Part shown: positions 60,468-64,000 of the stretch, in pieces
Numbering within the stretch: position 1 is the first letter of the stretch
How the letters are laid out: every line of letters starts with the position of its first letter
Origin: Porphyromonas sp. COT-239 OH1446
GTDB lineage: Bacteria > Bacteroidota > Bacteroidia > Bacteroidales > Porphyromonadaceae
Length of the DNA: 64,000 nucleotides
Assembly (NCBI RefSeq): GCF_000768875.1
Contig: NZ_JRAO01000015.1
Span: 163,828-227,827, forward strand
Reading direction: 5' to 3'
The notes under the pieces: generated by a model
What the model saw: the letters and a program-made list of their open reading frames with translations, nothing else
Told to the model about the DNA's origin: nothing
The model's database searches: none
Translations under genes and position numbers: made by a program

Positions 60468-62948
60468 TTATCTGAGCGAGGCACCGAGTTTCTGCTCGAG
60501 GGCCTGCTGTAGGCGGCTCATGATGCCGTCGATTTGCTTGTCGCTCATCGTCTTGTCGGTGTCCTGTAGATAGAAGGCCACAGCGTAGCTCTTCTTCCCT
60601 GCGGGCAAGTTCTTGCCTTCGTAGACATCGAAGAGCTCGCAGCGTCTGAGCAGCTTACGCTCCACGCCTCTGGCTATGGCCTCGATGGCGGCGAAGCTCG
60701 TCTCGGCATCGATCAGCAGCGATAGGTCTCGGCGCACGACTGGATACTTGGGCAGGTCTTTGATCTCGGGGCGATGCTTCTCGGCCAAGGCCTGCACGAC
60801 TGCCCACTCGATCTCGGCGAAGTAGACCTCCAGGTCAATATCCATGCGTCGGGTAATCTCCGCCGATACCACCCCGAGTGTGGCGATCAGACGGCCATCA
60901 ACGGCACGGATCTGTAGAGCCTTGGGCGCGAAGGCATCGAGCAAGACCTCCTCATAGCGCAGCTGAGCGGGCTGAATGCCCACACGGCTCAGCAGATGCT
61001 CGACATGGGCCTTGAGCTCGAAGGGCGAGCAAGCCTCGTCGGCATGGGCCCAATGACGCTCTACCCGAGAGCCAGCGATCCACAGACCGAGGCAGCTGCG
61101 CTCGCTGTAGCCCGAGAGGAGATCAGAGGCAGAGGACTCGGAGGTGGGCTTGCGATAGCTGTAGCAATTGCCCCACTCGAAGAAGTAGAAGCGGTGCTGC
61201 TGGCGGCGTAGGTTGCGACCGATCGAGGCCAGCCCCCCGAAGAGGAGCGTCTGACGCATCACCCCGAGCTCTGCGCTCAGAGGGTTCATGAGGCGCACCA
61301 GGGCCTCAGCAGGATAGGTCTCGAGCCCCGTGTAGTAGGCCTCGGCCGAGAGCGAGTTGCACAGGATCTCGGAGAAGCCTGCCCCGACCAGCTGCTCCGA
61401 GAGGAGGAGGCGACGCTGATACGAGCGGTCGGCCTCGGTCTGAGAGCTCAGATTGGCATGTACATAGCCGCTCAGGGCGACCTGATTGTAGCCATAGATG
61501 CGCATGATCTCCTCGATGACATCGACATCACGAGTTACATCGACACGATAGCGAGGCACGCTGAGCCGTAGGTGATCGCCCTCGCGCTCCAGCACCTCGA
61601 TCTCGAGGGCTGCGAGGATGCGCAGCACATCGGCCTCGGGGATCTCCTGCCCCACGAGGCGACGCATCCGCTCGAGGGAGAGCCCCACGACATAGGGCTC
61701 GGCCACCACGGGATAGTGGTCGGCAATGCCCCCGTCGATATAAGCCCCCTCGACGAGCTCGGTGATGAGGCCTGCGGCACGGCGCAGAGCCCAGGTTGTG
61801 CGGTTGGGGTCTAGGCCTCGCTCGAAGCGGAACGAGGAGTCTGTCCCGAGGCCCTGCCTACGAGCTGAGCGGCGCACAGAGGAGGGATTGAAGTTCGCTG
61901 CCTCGAGGATAATATCCGTCGTCTCGAGGGTCGTCCCCGAGTCGAGGCCACCCATTACACCACCCAGACAGAGGGCAGTGCCCGAGGCGTCGGCGATGAT
62001 AATATCCTCGGCCGAGAGCTTGCGCTCTACGCCGTCCAGGGTGGTCATGCTCTGCCCCTCCTCGGCCAGGCGTACCCGCAGGCCGCCCTCGCCTACCCGT
62101 CCGAGGTCGTAGGCATGTAGGGGCTGGCCACACTCGTGCAGCACATAGTTGGTAATATCCACGACGTTGTTGATAGGCCTGAGGCCAATGGCCTCTAGGC
62201 GGAAGCGCAGCCACTCGGGGCTAGGGCCTACCCTCAGCCCACGGATGACGAGGGCTTCGAAGCGGGGCACAAGGCTCTCTGCCGCCTCTACCACTACGGG
62301 CACGGGGCAGGGCTGCTTGGGGATCTCGGGCAGCTCGGGTAGGCGTAGCGACACGCTCTGCTTATGCTCTTGGCTTAGGTAGGCGGCTAGATCTCGGGCT
62401 ACGCCTAGGTGCGAGGTCGCATCGACACGATTGGGGGTAATATCCACCTCGAGGACTTCATCGTGCTGCACGCCGAAGTACTCTGCGGCACTCATCCCGA
62501 TGGTAACCTCATGAGGGTCGAGCAGGATGATCCCACTATTGTCCTCCCCCACACCGATCTCAACCTCGCTGCAGAGCATCCCATAGCTCTCTACGCCTCG
62601 GATCTTGGACTTCTTGATCGTGAAGCTATCCACCCCCTCTCCGAGGACTGTGCCTACGGTAGCGACGACTACAGCCTTGCCTGCGGCCACATTGGGAGCT
62701 CCACAGACGATCGAGAGGGGCTCACCCGAGCCAATGGAGACGGTCGTAACGTGTAGGTGATCCGAATTGGTGTGAGGCTCGCAGGTCAAGACCTCACCGA
62801 TGACGAGGCCACGCAAACCGCCCTGGACGGACTCGACCTCCTCGATGCCACCCGTCTCTAGGCCTATGGAGGTCAGGGCTCGAGAGACCTCCTCGGCACT
62901 GAGATCAGTGTCGATATAGTCTCGCAACCATTTGTAGGATATATTCAT
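60468..62948 (-). CDS. pheT: Phenylalanyl-tRNA synthetase beta subunit
   Basis: An 826-residue beta chain, with an N-terminal tRNA-binding domain (VIGEVLTCEPHTNSDHLHVT), the B3/B4 editing region (HECGQPLHAYDLGRVGEGGL, GVMGGLDSGT), B5, and a C-terminal ferredoxin-fold anticodon-binding domain (PKYPVVRRDLSLLIDAETSF). It works with PheS, which is not in this window. An exact -7 element lies at 62983-62990. Confidence 0.97.
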   Translation of the reverse strand: MNISYKWLRDYIDTDLSAEEVSRALTSIGLETGGIEEVESVQGGLRGLVIGEVLTCEPHTNSDHLHVTTVSIGSGEPLSIVCGAPNVAAGKAVVVATVGTVLGEGVDSFTIKKSKIRGVESYGMLCSEVEIGVGEDNSGIILLDPHEVTIGMSAAEYFGVQHDEVLEVDITPNRVDATSHLGVARDLAAYLSQEHKQSVSLRLPELPEIPKQPCPVPVVVEAAESLVPRFEALVIRGLRVGPSPEWLRFRLEAIGLRPINNVVDITNYVLHECGQPLHAYDLGRVGEGGLRVRLAEEGQSMTTLDGVERKLSAEDIIIADASGTALCLGGVMGGLDSGTTLETTDIILEAANFNPSSVRRSARRQGLGTDSSFRFERGLDPNRTTWALRRAAGLITELVEGAYIDGGIADHYPVVAEPYVVGLSLERMRRLVGQEIPEADVLRILAALEIEVLEREGDHLRLSVPRYRVDVTRDVDVIEEIMRIYGYNQVALSGYVHANLSSQTEADRSYQRRLLLSEQLVGAGFSEILCNSLSAEAYYTGLETYPAEALVRLMNPLSAELGVMRQTLLFGGLASIGRNLRRQQHRFYFFEWGNCYSYRKPTSESSASDLLSGYSERSCLGLWIAGSRVERHWAHADEACSPFELKAHVEHLLSRVGIQPAQLRYEEVLLDAFAPKALQIRAVDGRLIATLGVVSAEITRRMDIDLEVYFAEIEWAVVQALAEKHRPEIKDLPKYPVVRRDLSLLIDAETSFAAIEAIARGVERKLLRRCELFDVYEGKNLPAGKKSYAVAFYLQDTDKTMSDKQIDGIMSRLQQALEQKLGASLR

Positions 62949-62982
62949 TGATCTAAAGTTTGTTTTCGTTTGATTGGAGACG

Positions 62983-62990
62983 CAAATTTA
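62983..62990 (-). promoter_or_regulatory. -7 element TAAATTTG for pheT-yebC
   Basis: An exact TAnnTTTG match 35 bases before the ATG at 62948; -33 not clear. Confidence 0.5.
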
Positions 62991-63146
62991 ATCAATAATT
63001 GCGACCCATCGACCCGCCAGAGCGTGCGGCCTCGACCTCTAGGGCCCTATGGGGCAAATGCCTCGAGCTCGGGCGGAGGTCGAGTGAAGTCTCCTCGAGG
63101 GCTCAGCTGCGCTCTCGGCTGGAGCTCTCCCGAGCTCTAACTGCCC

Positions 63147-63245
63147 CCTCGATTGCGATCCTATTACCCTCTCGATAGAGACTCAAGTAGGAGCTCAATC
63201 GAGCTCCTACTTGAGTCTCACTTGCGATCCTATCTAGACCTCTAG
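63147..63245. repeat. 23-bp degenerate tandem repeat array 6 with a perfect 19-bp hairpin
   Basis: Units appear in both directions. The central part (63178-63196 and 63201-63219) is a perfect 19-bp inverted repeat around AATC; flanking units read TCCTATTACCCTC and CTTGCGATCCTATCTAGACC. The rest of the 62949-63449 gap contains only GA/CT-rich sequence and a terminator-like hairpin. Confidence 0.8.
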
Positions 63246-63308
63246 GGCGGGCCTATCTCAATCGCCATGCGATGCAGAGCCCCTCAAGACATCCACCTCG
63301 CAAAATGC

Positions 63309-63343
63309 AGCAGTGCAGACCACTGGGGAGGGTCTGCACTGCT
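63309..63343 (-). terminator. 13-bp perfect hairpin after the 63450-63923 gene
   Basis: AGCAGTGCAGACC (63309-63321) pairs with GGTCTGCACTGCT (63331-63343), loop ACTGGGGAG. It lies 107 bases past the stop of the minus-strand gene to its right. Confidence 0.5.
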
Positions 63344-63449
63344 CTCATCGGATGACCACCTCGGCCGATGCGCTCCCGAGACCCCGAGCTTCGAGGATTT
63401 TGTGGGGAGGGTCTCAGCCTCGTTGGATAAATAATAGGCCTGGGCTCGA

Positions 63450-63923
63450 TCAGTCGAGGATCTTCTTTCGGTCTTCTCGAGAGTCTTTCTGCTCCTTTTG
63501 CTTGGGAACGCTGTAGCGGGGCTTCTGCTCAGGCTCAGAGACATAACCATTCCCATTCATAAGAGAGGTGGTCGCCCCCGTTTCATCACTAATAAAAACA
63601 GAGAAGACGAAGAGCCACTCATAGAGAAATTTTTTATAGGCATCCTTATTGTACAGGTCTACGACATAGTAGAGTGCAGGGGATTCTCTCGGGTCTTCTG
63701 GCAGCCAAATATCCTCCCGTATATGGACGGAGTCAATCTCAAGCTGCCACTCCTTATCCTTGAGGTAGGGGGAGGTCTTCTGCTCCTCCTTGGCCCACTT
63801 AACGAGCAGGGCCTCACGCTCGGCCTTAGGCATCTGAGAGAGGCGACGCTGGCCATGAGCCTCCAGACCTGCCCCCAGGAGCAAGGCCAAGGCCCAAGAG
63901 ATCATAAAAATATTGCGGCACAT
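63450..63923 (-). CDS. Secreted hypothetical protein
   Basis: A 157-residue protein with an N-terminal signal peptide (MCRNIFMISWALALLLGAGL, likely cleaved after EAHG or close by). The mature part is charged, with EALLVKWAKEEQKTSPYLKD and a Lys/Glu/Asp-rich tail (KQKEQKDSREDRKKILD). No family is recognised. It is alone, with 77 bases to the right edge and no recognisable promoter in them. Confidence 0.7.
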   Translation of the reverse strand: MCRNIFMISWALALLLGAGLEAHGQRRLSQMPKAEREALLVKWAKEEQKTSPYLKDKEWQLEIDSVHIREDIWLPEDPRESPALYYVVDLYNKDAYKKFLYEWLFVFSVFISDETGATTSLMNGNGYVSEPEQKPRYSVPKQKEQKDSREDRKKILD

Positions 63924-64000
63924 AGCATAGAAACGTATTAGGGTTGGCTCTACCCCCTACGGAGAGGAGGAGGAAGAGGAAAGGGTTCTATAAGCAGGGA

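Overview
This window most likely comes from a Bacteroidota chromosome, and Porphyromonas or a close relative fits best. The evidence is a GC-rich genome with TonB-dependent receptors, BACON and DUF5689-type surface lipoproteins, a small DUF4295-like gene beside L28/L33, and many promoters with the Bacteroidota -7 element TAnnTTTG. I saw no tRNA, rRNA, insertion sequence, phage gene or CRISPR array. All calls were made by reading the sequence; no database search was run.

Layout. 1-9031 (minus strand): a fused str/S10/spc ribosomal operon, rpsL-rpsG-fusA-rpsJ-rplC-rplD-rplW-rplB-rpsS-rplV-rpsC-rplP-rpmC-rpsQ-rplN-rplX, with a promoter at 9001-9031 and a pseudoknot-like element between rpsL and rpsG. 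9127-16416: a small membrane protein (minus), then a plus-strand run of housekeeping and envelope genes (GT2, dNTPase, cmk, acyltransferase, dprA, esterase lipoprotein). 16512-22101: rpmF and yceD, dps, a small lipoprotein, a phosphoesterase, a MATE exporter and the rpmB-rpmG-DUF4295 operon. 22255-34823: a secreted beta-mannosidase, fhs, a TonB-family receptor, and a cluster of five small outer-membrane beta-barrel genes. The cluster shows tandem duplication, gene remnants and one promoter with a T9G8 slippage tract. 34999-43493: a dicarboxylate-type symporter, then a four-gene operon (TonB receptor, two OB-fold-like lipoproteins, non-specific nuclease) that looks like a nucleic-acid scavenging locus. 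43823-45578: an ATPase plus TOPRIM-like pair resembling a two-gene defence module. 46233-53535: ROK kinase, Nudix hydrolase, BASS-like transporter, oxyR, prenyl synthase, an ECF sigma factor followed by a protein predicted to span both membranes, and a lipoprotein. 53975-62948 (minus): pheT-yebC, then topB-LPS kinase-two glycosyltransferases behind an in-register array of 22-bp palindromes. 63450-63923: a secreted hypothetical protein.

Two non-coding signals stand out. One is a family of degenerate 23-bp tandem repeats in six intergenic gaps (near 9.4, 21.2, 32.8, 45.8, 53.7 and 63.2 kb). The other is the 22-bp palindrome array upstream of topB (59477-59564). Convergent gene pairs are usually separated by long perfect hairpins.
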